Below are positions 27,435 to 60,762 of a DNA stretch of 64,000 nt, piece by piece (within the stretch, counting starts at the first letter, position 1; each line of letters opens with the position of its first letter). The notes below the pieces were generated by a model. It had not been told where the DNA came from, made no database searches, and worked only from the letters and a program-made list of their open reading frames with translations. This DNA comes from Siniperca chuatsi (Eukaryota > Chordata > Actinopteri > Centrarchiformes > Sinipercidae): assembly GCF_020085105.1 (NCBI RefSeq), contig NC_058058.1, positions 8,289,175 to 8,353,174 on the forward strand, in the 5' to 3' direction. The translations under genes and the position numbers were made by a program.

Positions 27435-27760
27435 CTTTATCCGCCGGCTAGTTTACGCTCTTTTGTAAAATAAACCAGCGGAGACAACGCTTCGACGAAT
27501 CTCGGCAGCCACAACAGACGTCGAAAAGTAAATGTCTGCGTGACAAAAGGCTATTTCAGACTTTTAAAGCACATTTAGAAAGCGTTTAGCCGGGTTGTTC
27601 CTCTTCCTCCCGCCTGTTCCATACACACCGAATAGAGGAAAAAAAAAAAATTTGATCTTTCGCGCGCCGTGACAGCTGGCCCGCAGTTTTTCGTGACCGA
27701 GGTGTCAATCGAGACGTTCTCGCTTTCCCATTGGTCTATTGGGGAGGTTTGTATCCGCCC
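27435..27760 (-). promoter_or_regulatory. Claspin promoter and 5' UTR region
   Basis: Upstream of the claspin ATG (minus strand) lie an E2F-like TTTCGCGCGCC (27658-27668) and two CCAAT boxes, seen as ATTGG on the plus strand at 27730-27734 and 27738-27742. Claspin is known to be an E2F-regulated S-phase gene, so this layout fits. Several CpG-rich patches surround the sites. The exact transcription start is not determinable. Confidence 0.6.
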
Positions 27761-29206
27761 AGTTTGACGACACAGTTTGGTAAGAGCTGGGAATGCTGGA
27801 GTGGGCGGGGCTGGGGTCTGCAAAAGAGAGGGTGATTTGAGGCTTTGTTGAAAGAAAGAGAGACATTCACTTAAATAGCTACTAACTTGGGAATAAACAA
27901 CATAGCAATGGGGGCTTCCAGGCATGCACCATTAATGATCTCACCTGTTGGTAATGATAGTTACCATGAGTTTTTAACATTATTCTTCATGCAAAGGAAT
28001 TTAAGATTTTAATCTAATAAAAAACAGGTCAGTGTTCAGGAAGAGAAAAGTACATCTGCAAAGGCCACTAAGGTTCTAAAGAGATTTTCCTTGTGGATAG
28101 TAAGAACTGCCTGGTTTCAGTGGCTTGTCCGGACTTTTTTGACTGGGGTGGCCCAAGTGGGGTACTGACTTATGCAGGGATGGCATGAAGTATGTGCACG
28201 TGCACAAACACACACTTTGGAATAGCATTAATTTACCATTTTTCATATTTAACTACTAACATTACAGTCTCTTACAGTTTCATGCATTCCTGTGTTTTTA
28301 TTTTAAAGATAAATAGACCTAATCGCAACACAACAGAGTGGTGCCATACAAATGTTATTTAAAGCTTCCATACTTTATTCTTTAAGTCCTCAAAAAGAAA
28401 CGGTACCTCCAAAAGCATGCTACATACAAAAGAAAACAATGCACATTCAAAAATACAGTCACAGTATAAAGTACCAACAAAATAAGCCTGTGTGGACAAA
28501 ATATTGTATTGACAAAATTGTGCAGAAGTTTAAATTTACAATAAAAATCTTTTACAGAAAATGTGCTACAGTGCTACAAAAGCTACTAGCTGCAACACAG
28601 CCCAAGATACATTTGTTAATTACAGCCATCCTGGACATTTAAAACTGTTTAATTCCCCTGTTCTTGTGTTGGATTGCAAACACTTTTGTGACGTTTTAAA
28701 ATATTTTATGAACAAAAGTCTGGTTTACTCGTCAGACAGTTGGTTCGAACTAAGGTCTCAGTGTGAAATTCATAAAATTCATTTTTCTCTGTACATTAGA
28801 AGATTAGAATACTGTATATTATATGGGCTGCACATTTACATGTTTGCTCTTCAACAGATAAGCACATTGTGCACATTCAGTGTGTTATCTGCATCTTGCA
28901 TTAAAGTGAATATCCTGACAGGATTTTTTTATATACGTGTATGGAGATGCTCTTTACTCTAGGGCTGGGCGATAATGCAATATTATTGTTTATCAAATTT
29001 CAGCAAAATAGTTATTACTTACAAAAAAATTGTTATTACTTACAAAACATCAATTTACATACAAAACATATGACAGTCTCATGAAATAAAATTTATTGTT
29101 ATAGATTGAATTACCCAGGAATATAAAGTAGTTCAAAATAGCTCCATGTTTACCAACTATATAATTAAGACAATAATACAACACACACAGGGGCCAGTAT
29201 TCGTAA
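27761..29206. other. Intergenic DNA between claspin and AGO4 (claspin side)
   Basis: AT-rich and without recognisable genes. 'tagggctgggcgataatgc' at about 28961 looks like the terminal repeat of a hAT-type element, but no matching right end was found. Immediately after it, a TTATTACTTACAAAA unit is tandemly duplicated at about 29011-29046. Confidence 0.4.
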
Positions 29207-30000
29207 TTATTAGCACTTTTACTTTAAGTATATTTTGCTCATAATACTGATGTACTTTTACCTAACTAAGATTTTGAATGCAGGACATTTACTTGTAATG
29301 GAGTATTTGTGTTAGATTAGATTCAGCTTTATTGTCATTACACATGTACAAGTACAAGGCAACGAAATGCAGTTTAGGTCTAACCAGAAGTGCAATAAGC
29401 AAGTGCAGGATATAAAGTGTGTGCAAAATGCAGGATAGAGCAGTATTATGAAAATATTTTACAAGTGGTACTATGGACATTTTCTACAGATGGTTGCTTG
29501 CATCTGATTCAGTGGTAAAATAAATACTCTGATCTTTTACTTCAGTAAAAGCAGTAATGCCACAGTGTATAAATAGTCTGTTACAAGTAAGCATTCAAAA
29601 TTGTACTTACTTTTACTTTACTATACGTAAATGCCTGGTAAAAGTACATCAAAATATACTTAAGCTACCAAAAGTGAAATGAGTCATTATGGAGAATGGC
29701 CTATTTCAGAATAATATATATTACTGTATATTATTGGATTATAGGTATCGATCCATTGTGAAAGCATCACTTTAATGTTGCAGCTGGCTAAGGTAGGTTT
29801 TAGTTAGCCTATACTGCTAGGTAGCTAAATCTATAATAATACATCATAATTTATCTTTTCAATTACTTGAGTAATTTTTCATTTAATTAATTGTACTCTA
29901 GTACCAACTGTACTTGAGTGCAGTACATGTGCATCCCAAGATTAAAATACAGTATACTGTATACAGTATTTGAGTAAATGTACTTTACTTTCCACCACTA
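29207..30000. repeat. Composite teleost repeat with nested insertion
   Basis: Segments at 29215-29300 and 29515-30000 contain many TACTTTTAC/AGTAAAAG motifs and end in 'gtactttactttccaccact', typical of a common percomorph interspersed repeat. Between them, 29310-29500 has 'gattcagctttattgtcatt' and 'acaaggcaacgaaatgcagt', a second common repeat that appears inserted into the first. The block ends about 250 bp upstream of the AGO4 promoter elements. Confidence 0.6.
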
Positions 30001-30250
30001 ATTGTAGTGCTTGCTTTACTACTGCTTTTCTCCAAACTATTTATTAATTCATATGCTTTACTTCACCTGTTGTTGCCTCATGTAACTTGTGTGTATTTAC
30101 ATTCCCACCTTATGATATTTTCTTGTCTTAAATTATAACATTTATTTACGAGTTTTACTGTATCCTGTTACTGTCCTGCAACTTCCCAGTCCCGCCCCCC
30201 CACTGAGTTTGGATCATTAAAGTTTGATCTATCAGTGCGGTACAGCAAAT

Positions 30251-30497
30251 TACGCATGCGCACAGCGGGCTCCTAGGCTTCCAACTGGCGCATGCGCACT
30301 TACAAATCCTCAGAACCAGCAGCAGCAGCGGTAGCTCAGCTCAGTCAGTCAGTCAGTCCAGTCAGCAGTCATACACGCATCTATCTATATTCCCTTTTCT
30401 TAAATTAGCCACTTTAAGCTTCGCGATACCGCCCCCAATTTCAGCGTCGGTACGGAGCCGCCAGGCCGGGACAGAGACGGAGAGAGAGGCCTCGGCC
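30251..30497 (+). promoter_or_regulatory. AGO4 promoter with paired NRF1 sites and 5' UTR
   Basis: Two NRF1-type palindromes, ACGCATGCGCA (30252-30262) and GCGCATGCGC (30288-30297), lie 36 bp apart upstream of the AGO4 start. They are followed by a CAG run, a (CAGT)n tract at about 30342-30357, and a CpG-rich 5' UTR running into the ATG at 30498 in a favourable GGCCATGG context. No TATA box is seen, consistent with a CpG-island housekeeping promoter. Confidence 0.6.
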
Positions 30498-52044
<21,547 letters not shown>

Positions 52045-52663
52045 GCTAGCGAGCACGTCAGCCAGTCCACCTGCGGATTCGCTTTCTTTCTGTCTTTTTA
52101 TCTCTTATTTGCCAGTCTCTCTCTTCTTCTCCAACTTCATCTCTTTCTCCTTGTAGTCTGTCTCTTTCTCTTCACACTCACTCTACATTTTCTGAATCTG
52201 CACCAAAGCGGCTCTTGGATGGGGGAATCTGCTGTGTCCCTATGCCCAGCAGGTTTTTGTTTCAAGGAACAATTTCCAACCAGCGTTCCCAATCGAGCCG
52301 CCTTTCAAACCAGCAATCCAGCACTGCGAACCTTGAGGGATTCCAGTGCACAAAAGAAAAAAACGAAATAACAAAAACAAAACCATACACACACATACTA
52401 CAAGTTGAGCCATTATTTTGAGTTCGTTTTTTCTATTTGAATGTCTGCACTCTTGTGTTTTGTAAGATACACTGAGCAAGGGAGTGGATTGACACAATCT
52501 GTGTCAGCACAGCTCTTTAGCTCTCCCAGCTAAGCAGGACTCTTATCTACTTTTACCTCAAAGCCCCTTTGGGCAAAATCTGTCACAAGGTCTTGGGTTT
52601 ATTGGGTGGTGGGGAGGGAACTCTACAGGAAAAGAGATGGAGGGGAGTCGACCTTTTGAGAAT

Positions 52664-52700
52664 GATATATATATATATATATATATAAATATATATATAT
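52664..52700. repeat. (AT)n repeat
   Basis: Nearly pure AT run, broken once by an AAA. Confidence 0.9.
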
Positions 52701-52814
52701 TTTTCCTTTTTATGAGCGTGTGTTTTAACTTTTCTCCTTTACGGTCTTTTACAAGCGAGGTGACCTGGGTGTCATGCCCATTACTACTTTACTCCCATCT
52801 TAGCGAATACGCAA

Positions 52815-52817
<3 letters not shown>

Positions 52818-52861
<44 letters not shown>
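52818..52861. repeat. (GT)n microsatellite
   Basis: About 22 GT units. Confidence 0.95.
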
Positions 52862-52863
<2 letters not shown>

Positions 52864-55832
52864 CATCTCTGTATATACATGTACTGCTGTATGAGAGTGT
52901 GTTTGTGTGTGCATGTGTGTTTCATGGCAGGCCACTGAATTGTAAAGGGAAATCAAGGAGATAACTGCTGTAAATGCCTCAGATTTGTTTTTATATTCAC
53001 ACATACAGTACATATAAGCATATATTTACATCTATAGAGCAACTTTGAGACATATGACTTAAACAGGCCTCATCGAGGCTGCTGTGGGTATTTGTAGCAG
53101 TCCTGGGTCACTTGTTAATTGAAATGCTTTGAATTACATTTGGACGTCTGTTAGCATTCTGCTAGTGCAAGATGGGTGGGATTTGCACCTTTGGGAGCCA
53201 GCTGCTCCTTTGTGCCTCAAAACACCATTGAATCCAAGGAAAAGTAACTTGATCCATTTCAAGTAGTAAGTGAAGTCAGGTCTGACGTGTAGCAGTAGTA
53301 ACCGTGGTCTGGCCTGTGACTGGCTCAGCATTGGGACCTGTTGAATGGCTGAAGGCATTAAACACAGAGTATGGTCTTATCAGCCTTGCTTTCTGTGTGA
53401 AAAGCAGGGTGTTATTTTTCTTTGGACCTGATTATCTGAAAGATTATATGATGACACTGCTGGACGTTGCTTTTCTTTTTTCTTTTTGTAGTAGTTTGAA
53501 GAGCCGGAAACCAACGTAGTTTTTTGAGGTCTCCTTTGCTAATACTGGCCAATTCATTGCACTGACCCGGGACGCTAGGCAAGCAACAGAGGGCACTCTC
53601 AATCTCTCTTACCTTTATGCATTTATACATACGAATCAACAAAGCAGATTTGTAAAAGTTTAATATAAGATGTTTTGTGGTTATCTGAAAAACTGTTGTT
53701 TAGAATTAGTAGTTTACCATTGATGTTGTTGTTGTTGTTATCGTTGTTGTCAATGTTGTTAATATTGTGATGAAATTTTAAGGTTGGCAGCAAAGCCAGT
53801 TATATAGTTACTAGTGCGACTTCAGGAATAGACTTCAGTTGTTGAGCTGCAGGTTAAGGGGTAGAGCTTTGGGTTGGCCTTTTTTTTTTTGTAGCATTCA
53901 GGTTAATGATGAGAAGAAGTAGGCCCCAGGATGGATGAATTCATGCTTCGTCTGTAGGTTCTGATGTGAGTAAAATTTTGCGGCAGATTTGAGGTATTGT
54001 GTAGCACTCCGACTAGTAAAACAGATCTGCCGCTGTGTACATCGCTCAGCTGGTATCGGTTGGTTTTGATCAGACAGATGGAGACAATCAGGGATTGTAA
54101 TCAGAGTGAACCTAGGCTGAAGGATTTGTTAAAGCGGTTTGCGATAGGCAATGAGTTAAATTTTTTACTTTTTAAAAAAAGGTTTCTATTATTCTGTGTG
54201 TATTTGAAGTATACCCATCTTAAAGTCTCTGCTATTTGACGGTGTTTGTTTCATATTTTTATGCATTTTTAACACTGCATTAAATGAATTGACAATAAGC
54301 ATAAGCACTGCCCTTGGACCCCCTGTACAAACACTCAGCAAACTGTTACCATGGAAACCGTAGTGACATCAGTGAGGTGCTGTGGTGACAGTTACACAAG
54401 TGGTGCCCCCTGGTGTTGCGATTGGATAAAGATGTAGGACAGGAGGGTTTGGAGAAACGGTCGACGTGCACGCCTCATCAGGGGGGGACAGCTCAGTGAA
54501 AGCCCTTTTGTAATAAACCACCCGTAAAGCAGCAGGTTTACTATGAATGAGTTTGAGCACCTGCCTGTTGAAGGCGTGGGCGTTGGCATCGGCTAGGTGC
54601 AGAGAAGCGGGAAATGAGGAGGCCTAGTGGTGGGGGGGATTGGGAGGGTGTTGTCCAGGCATTGCATGCAATAAGTTTTACTCTTTGTTTTAAAGGGGGC
54701 AGATCAGTTTTTAAAACGTGCACTAGTTTTACCAAGCCAAGAGGGCTGTGATTGAATATTCATCTGGCATCTCTAATGGGGTATGATTTGATGTTTTATA
54801 TCCTTCAGAATTTTTGATCATTAAACTCCAGTCAGATAAATGATCACTCCCTGTTTGTAACATGACATTGCAAAGCAATATTAACCCAGTTCTAGTTTTC
54901 AAATGTGGAAAAACAAAGCTATAATTCTACTCATTGTGGTTGTTGGTCTACTCTCGCAATTGTCTGTACTTTTTTATTTTTTTTACTTTTAGTTTATTTG
55001 ATTTGCTTGTATCAATCAGTGGGAATGTGCATTTGGTGAAATAGTTAAGTAGGCTTTAGACAATTTTCTTTAAAGTAACAAAATGTAGACTTTGCTCGCC
55101 TGCATGCCAGAGTATTGCCCTTTTTAAAAAAGAAAAAAACCTTTTTCGAATCATATTTATTATGAGAAAGAAAAAAATATAAGCGTTTTTTTGTGGGTAA
55201 ATGTTTATCAATTTAGTGGGACTGTTTTAGGCTAGCAATATTTGTCCAATCTCTTTTAAGATGCATTTTAAAGATTCCTACACAAATGTCAATAATTTGG
55301 GAGGTACAAGCTGTTTTTTGAGGCGAGGGGGCCAGCTCTTTGCGTCGTGTTCAAATTCAAACGAGGTACTTTCTTCAAACGTGGACCCGTTAAAGACCGA
55401 ACCCCTCTCCTCTTTGCCAGGTTACTGTAGCGAGCATCCATTTGGTCTCCTTGTTCCTGGTTTGTACCTGTGGCCACACCTCTTAGTGGGGTCTCTCCTG
55501 TCTCCATGGCAACTCTGCTGACCCCTCACAAATGCACTTCCTCTTTGTGAAGGGGTCCCCATGGCATCAACGGAGCAGGATTACCTCTTTTTAACCTTTT
55601 TAAAAAAAGATTAATTCTTTCTGTGCCCCGATAGAAAGAGAGCATGAATTATTTTTAAATTCCTCTCACTTTGATATATTGTTATATCTTAATGGATTTG
55701 TAATTTGACATTGTGTATTGTGTGTTTTTATTTCCCATTTTTGGTTCCTTATTTTGGGGTTTGTTATAGCTATGCTCTGTTTCTTTTTTCTTTTTTTTCT
55801 GCTAGTGGTCTCTGAAGCTGTGTGTGATTGTC

Positions 55833-55980
55833 TAATAGCAATAGAATCATAGAATTGGAACATTCCAATTCCGTGAATGGAACATTCCAATTCTATGAAT
55901 GAACTGAGCCCTTTCTGGGGCGAGGCATGTTGTAGCTCCGCCCCCAGCAGAGGACCATTCACTCGCTGTTATTGCTATTA
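55833..55980. repeat. Nested palindrome with tandem 22-bp repeat in AGO4 3' UTR
   Basis: Outer arms TAATAGCAAT (55833-55842) and ATTGCTATTA (55971-55980) are perfect complements. Inside, CATAGAATTGGAA (55848-55860) pairs with TTCCAATTCTATG (55885-55897). The sequence GGAACATTCCAATTC occurs twice, 22 bases apart (55857 and 55879). GAATTGGAA-CA-TTCCAATTC (55852-55871) is itself a near-perfect palindrome. The whole could be a small MITE or an RNA hairpin. Confidence 0.7.
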
Positions 55981-56058
55981 TGTGACATGTTCAAAAACTT
56001 TTTTCTTTTTTTTTTTCTTTTTTAGCCTGCAGGGAATTCTTGTGTTAATGTGCAAAGT

Positions 56059-56064
56059 AATAAA
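56059..56064 (+). terminator. AGO4 polyadenylation signal
   Basis: AATAAA preceded by T-rich sequence and followed within 50 bases by a TG/T-rich segment, as expected of a cleavage site. Confidence 0.55.
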
Positions 56065-56090
56065 TTGGTATTTTATGCCTATAAACATAG

Positions 56091-57495
56091 CTGGTTTGTT
56101 CTCGTCATTTATGACAGATGGCATTTTATGCTATTAAAAAGGGGCTCTTATGGGCATATAAGCTAGTTGACCAATTATCACCAATGTCTCAATGTGCATG
56201 TATTTTGTCACTAGATGGCATCCTATGCCAAGGTAAATGGGATCACATGATTACTGAGAACAGTAAAACATTAATGATCTATCCATTTCCTCACCTTGAT
56301 GGTCAGAACTGCGGAGTTAGGCATGAAGATATCAAAGCACCTTGCTGATGCTTTTTTTTTTTCACAAGTTATTGTCTTGCAGACCATGCTAACCAATGAA
56401 GATGCAGTCATACTGAACTATCTTTAAGTGATCCCATGTCAAGAACAGCTAAGAACTGATACTAAATACAAAGTCCAGTCACTTTTATCTTTACACTGAG
56501 ACAGCGTATGGGCCTGAGAATCTATGGGCTTTACTACAAGTACACTAGAACATTAAAAGGTTTATCGTATACTATAGCTCAAGGCCTAACCTAGACATGA
56601 AAAACATGAAAATGTATTAATGTAACTGGTACCCAGTGTAGCAGCTTGAACTGTAAATATGAAAAAAATCTGTTATCTGTGACTGTCGCAGGCCTGTAAT
56701 AAGACCATGGCCTACCTGCCAGTCTACCTCCCTGTGCGTACTCTGCCCGTGCACTCATTGAACATGAAAATGTGTTTTGGGGGAGTGATTCTGGTGGATA
56801 CTTTAAAATCTAGCTAGTGCTACTTTCTCCAACGTTAGCTAACCTAGCTTTAATACACAGAAAAAGTGATTCACACAACATAATGTATTATAAAACAGCT
56901 AAATAAAAGAGCAAATGGCTAAAAATGAGCATTTGATTGACAGCTCTGTCAAGTTTTATTAATGATCAAAATGTTCTCAATATCAGTACAAACAAACTTT
57001 TGCTGGTGGCTGAGCTTCTATTGAGGTATTCACAAAGCAGGATTAATTAAATCCATTAAAAAACGGTGGTATTTTATCTCGCATTTGTCTGTAAATGTGT
57101 TACTAAATGTTTCTAATTTAAATTAGATTTAACATTCAATTTTTTTTATTTTTTTTAGAAAAACATTTTAAAACATGACTTCTCACTCAATATTCCACTT
57201 TTCACGGTAAGTTTGGATACAGTGCTGTTGTGTTGGCAGCACCTCCCTCCCTTCCTAGTGCCTCAGGTAAAAGAGGTCGTGCAGTCAGCTGGTATGACCT
57301 CTCTGGGACAAGGGAATTCAGGGATGTTGAATTTCCAATAATTTCAATATTTACTAAACAGAATCAAACCTCAATTACCCCCCATGAGGTGATATTACCA
57401 CAATAAACTAAGCTATTTCTCTTGATTACAATGAATAGAAGGCTGCATGACATTAACTGTACTGTAATTTCACTACAAGTCTGCATTGGACTGCT
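56091..57495. other. Intergenic DNA between AGO4 and the claudin
   Basis: No gene recognised. AT-rich sequence without a clear repeat family. Confidence 0.45.
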
Positions 57496-57521
57496 ACACA
57501 CACACACACACACACACACAC
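57496..57521. repeat. (CA)n microsatellite
   Basis: Thirteen AC/CA units. Confidence 0.93.
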
Positions 57522-59616
57522 CTACCTGTCTCTTTATTCGTTCAGACTGGACAGCCATCATTGGTATGTGTCACCTTCCTCTGCTTCCCTTTGTGTATCA
57601 TCCCCTCGCCTCTCCTGTTTCCTGTGTCCCGGCTGGTTGTCATGACCACCGTTACCAAGGAGAGCGGAGGCTACAGAAGAAAGGAAACCTGAACCACAGA
57701 TCTTGATGCCATGATATTTAATTCATCGGCACAATGAAACCAAGGTTCAATGTAATGCAGATGGAGGGAGAGCGGTATTGGGTAGAAGGAACATTTCTGA
57801 ATATGAAGACAAAGAGGGGCTGTCAGATCCTTCTGTCTGTCTCCTAGGTGTTTATTTAACATGATAATGTTTCAGCCACAATTTTGTCAAATTCAATTGA
57901 AATGACATGAAACAATTATGATTAAACCAAAAAAATCAGTGTTGGTCAAGCGTCAGAATTCAGGGTTTTGTAATTTCCTTTGTTCAGATGACACTGCTTA
58001 CAATCAAACAATACACTTTTTTTTTTTTTTTGGCCTGTGTATTTCTCTTGTGGCTTTTCAGCATTTCAACCACACAGTCATCGTTACAGAAAAAAAACAA
58101 TGTCCCCTTCTGTGAAGCTGTTTCTCCCTTTTACTGCAGACAAAAAGGGCAAGTGAAAGCTAATTTTTGTGAAAGCTCCTGTTTAAAATACAGGAGTTTG
58201 TGTGGTATGAAGCAATACAAAGTGTGTAATCCTCATTGTAGAGGCCCCCATGTTGTCTTTGTGCTAACTGATCCACCTACAGACAGCACTCCATCCTCGT
58301 CCATCCCTCCCTACCTCCTTTTGTTGTCTCACCCTCTTTTGCCCTCTCCCTCCCTCCCTCCTGCATCACTGGATTTTTTTCTTCCTGGGGTTCAGTGTTG
58401 CTTTCGCAGGTTAGACTGTCAACAGCGGTACTGAAGAGGGAGTGAACTGATGCTGTATTTACCCAGAAGTCTGACTATGCTGCCCTGATTTGTTATTTAT
58501 ACCCTTATTGGAACTAAACTGACCCATTTGGGCTGCGTTGCTAGCAAACGAAGCGGTTGGGGGGAGGGTGAAGCCGAGCAGCAGCTGAAGTGAAGTGGCC
58601 TCGTCAAGGCTTTGGACCCCAGCGCTGTTTATTGTCAACAAGGAGACACTTAAGCTGGCAACAGCAGCAGTGTCTGATGAGTTCTGCTGGCTGTTTTCCT
58701 CTGGAAATCTTTTTTAAATTAGATACACGGATTTGAAAACCTGTCTCCTGCGAAGTTTGATGTGGATTCTTGGAAAAACCTGCTCAAATAAGTAACTGGA
58801 ATAAAAGCTCATTGTTCATCTCTACAGGATGTTTGTTTAATTTATTCCGTCAGGACTAAACACTGGATTTTTGTTGACCAAGAGGTAAAAAGCTACGCCG
58901 ATTTTTATTCTGTGTAATCAAGCGTCACTATTTCAACCTGGCTGTGACAGGATACACTCTTAGCAGCATCAGTGGCCTTGAATCCAAGTATCAGGTTATA
59001 TCAGCCTGATCCATCTAGGTAAGGCTACACCAAACCAGAAGTGTAACACTGAAATACACTGCAGCTCAACAACTGGCTTCCTGGGTTTGATCCAGAGCTG
59101 AAGCCAAGAAAACCACTTCGACAAAAAAAAAAAAAAAAAAAAAAAAAAAGCCTGGCTGAGATCCATTTCATCCACAAGGCCTGGACCGTGAAGCCTGATC
59201 AATCCAGTGTCTGCGGGCTGCCACAGGTGACTGCACAGCTATCGGCTACTCAATAATGCATTGACTCAAACTCAGGAATGAAAAGGAGGAGAAAGTGTGT
59301 GAGCCTCTGATCCTTTGGAAAGGTGGATGACTGTCAAGAGAAAGCGAGCGATTACTTATAACGCGGTGAATTGAGGACACGTGGAAGTGAAAACAGTGAG
59401 CAGATGTTGAAGAGTAAAAGAAAGAGAGAAGAAAATGGCTGCTGACAAAGTGACATTGGGGCAAAGACCGTAGGAAGCTTGGCCAAGCCAGACGGGAAGG
59501 GAACAAGTAAACCAAAAAACTAGACTTTGAAGACCAAAAATTAAGATAAATAAAATAAGATTTCCCCAAAGAGGCAACTGTAGTATACAAAGAGGAATCA
59601 AACAAAGGAGGTCATC
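57522..59616 (+). other. Claudin upstream region and 5' UTR
   Basis: The reading frames here, up to 148 codons, lack family resemblance. The 5' UTR probably begins somewhere after 58.5 kb, but no TATA box or initiator could be chosen with confidence. An A27 run is at 59123-59149. The last 120 bases before the ATG are purine-rich, and ATCATGG provides a good start context. Confidence 0.4.
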
Positions 59617-60306
59617 ATGGTGAACACTGGCATGCAGCTGATCAGCTTCACCTGCGCAGTGACTGGCTGGATCATGGCGATCGCTGTCACGGCGTTGCCT
59701 CAGTGGAAGGTCTCGGCCTTCATCGGCAGCAACATCCTGACTTCAGAGATCAAGTGGGAAGGCATCTGGATGAACTGCATCTACCAGACCACTGGTCACA
59801 TGCAATGTAAGACATACGACTCCATGCTGGCCTTGCCTCCAGACATCCAGGCGGCCCGCGCCCTCATGTGTCTGGCCATCTTCATGGGCTGGCTCTCCTG
59901 CACCGTGTCCTGCTGCGGCATGAAGTGCACCACGTGCGCCGGGGATGACCGCCGGGCCAAGGCGGGTATCGCGCTCTCAGGCGGGGTACTCTTCATTCTG
60001 ACTGGCCTGTGTGTGCTGATTCCCATCTCCTGGACTGCTAACACCGTTGTCCAGGATTTCTACAACCCCAACGTGCCCTTGATGCACAAGAGAGAGCTGG
60101 GTCAGGCTATTTATCTGGGCTGGGCAGCTGCGGTTATTCTTATGATCAGTGGAGCTGTGTTGAGCAGTACCTGCCCCCTCATGGAGAGGGACGGCAGGTA
60201 CCGCAGGGGGTACATAGGCCGGAGCTTTGCTAATTCACCAGCTTCAGCACCAGATCCCCCAAAACCTATTACATGTAATAGTCTACCATTAAAGGAGTAC
60301 GTATAG
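59617..60306 (+). CDS. Claudin family tight-junction protein, intronless
   Basis: 229 residues with the four-helix claudin plan. TM1 is at about 8-28. Extracellular loop 1 holds the signature Trp30, Trp47-x-Gly49-Ile50-Trp51 and Cys54/Cys64, with Arg81 at its end. TM2 is at about 82-102, TM3 at about 117-138, loop 2 has DFYNPNVPL, and TM4 is at about 165-185. The tail ends Lys-Glu-Tyr-Val, a PDZ-binding terminus for ZO proteins. 'TAFIGSNI'-like and 'MQCKTYDSMLALPPDIQAAR' blocks place it near the claudin-3/-4 group, which expanded in teleosts and is often intronless. The precise paralogue cannot be named from sequence alone. It forms paracellular barriers or pores at epithelial junctions. Confidence 0.93.
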   Translation: MVNTGMQLISFTCAVTGWIMAIAVTALPQWKVSAFIGSNILTSEIKWEGIWMNCIYQTTGHMQCKTYDSMLALPPDIQAARALMCLAIFMGWLSCTVSCCGMKCTTCAGDDRRAKAGIALSGGVLFILTGLCVLIPISWTANTVVQDFYNPNVPLMHKRELGQAIYLGWAAAVILMISGAVLSSTCPLMERDGRYRRGYIGRSFANSPASAPDPPKPITCNSLPLKEYV

Positions 60307-60720
60307 GAGGAAGAAGGAACACCAGCAGGTGGAGAGGGAGGAAGTTAAAGAGCTGATGCTGTTAAAAACTGTGTTTCCTAAATTTACTGTCTCAAGTTTT
60401 AAGTCTGCGAATTTAAGCGATAAATTGAAATCTATATATTTGTTAATATATTCAGTCTATATTTTGCTTATTTTGTATATCTCTTTGTAATGTTAAACTT
60501 GTCTTCAGAACTTAAAAACATTCACGTTTGTTTGAAATTTGACTTTTACTGCACTGTGATTTATAGTAGTGCCTGAAGAAAGCCCATTGTCTATATTGTC
60601 AAATCAACAAATTCACAAAAACAGAAGAGTATGACTGTTATGATTGCTTTCATGATGGTCTGTGTTGTGAAGATTGCAGTGATTTCTTAAGCAGTTATTC
60701 TCTGACAATGTCATTGCCTC

Positions 60721-60726
60721 TTTATT
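60721..60726 (-). terminator. Possible AIRIM polyadenylation signal
   Basis: On the minus strand this reads AATAAA and is the first canonical hexamer I find beyond the AIRIM stop at 61171. If it is used, the AIRIM 3' UTR would be about 460 bases and would overlap the claudin 3' UTR. A variant hexamer nearer the stop could be used instead. Confidence 0.35.
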
Positions 60727-60756
60727 TGTCACATAAAGCTGACATAGAAAGTGTGA

Positions 60757-60762
60757 AATAAA
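60757..60762 (+). terminator. Claudin polyadenylation signal
   Basis: AATAAA, embedded in AAATAAAATAAG, about 450 bases past the claudin stop and followed by a GTTTGTT-rich stretch. Confidence 0.65.

Larger units (their letters stand above)
52045..56090 (+). other. ago4: AGO4 3' UTR (probable)
   Basis: Long non-coding stretch after the TGA, containing an (AT)n run at 52664-52700, (GT)n at 52818-52861, a TTG-rich tract near 53727-53750, TGTATATA near 52870 (a Pumilio-type site) and an AU-rich tail. The strongest polyadenylation signal is AATAAA at 56059-56064. A UTR of about 4 kb is plausible because AGO mRNAs have long 3' UTRs. The exact end is inferred; shorter isoforms may use unrecognised upstream signals. 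Confidence 0.55.

Noticed and set aside
57988-58434. 148-codon frame upstream of the claudin
   Set aside because: Low-complexity Phe and Pro/Ser runs, no domain, and no splice or start context supporting a gene.
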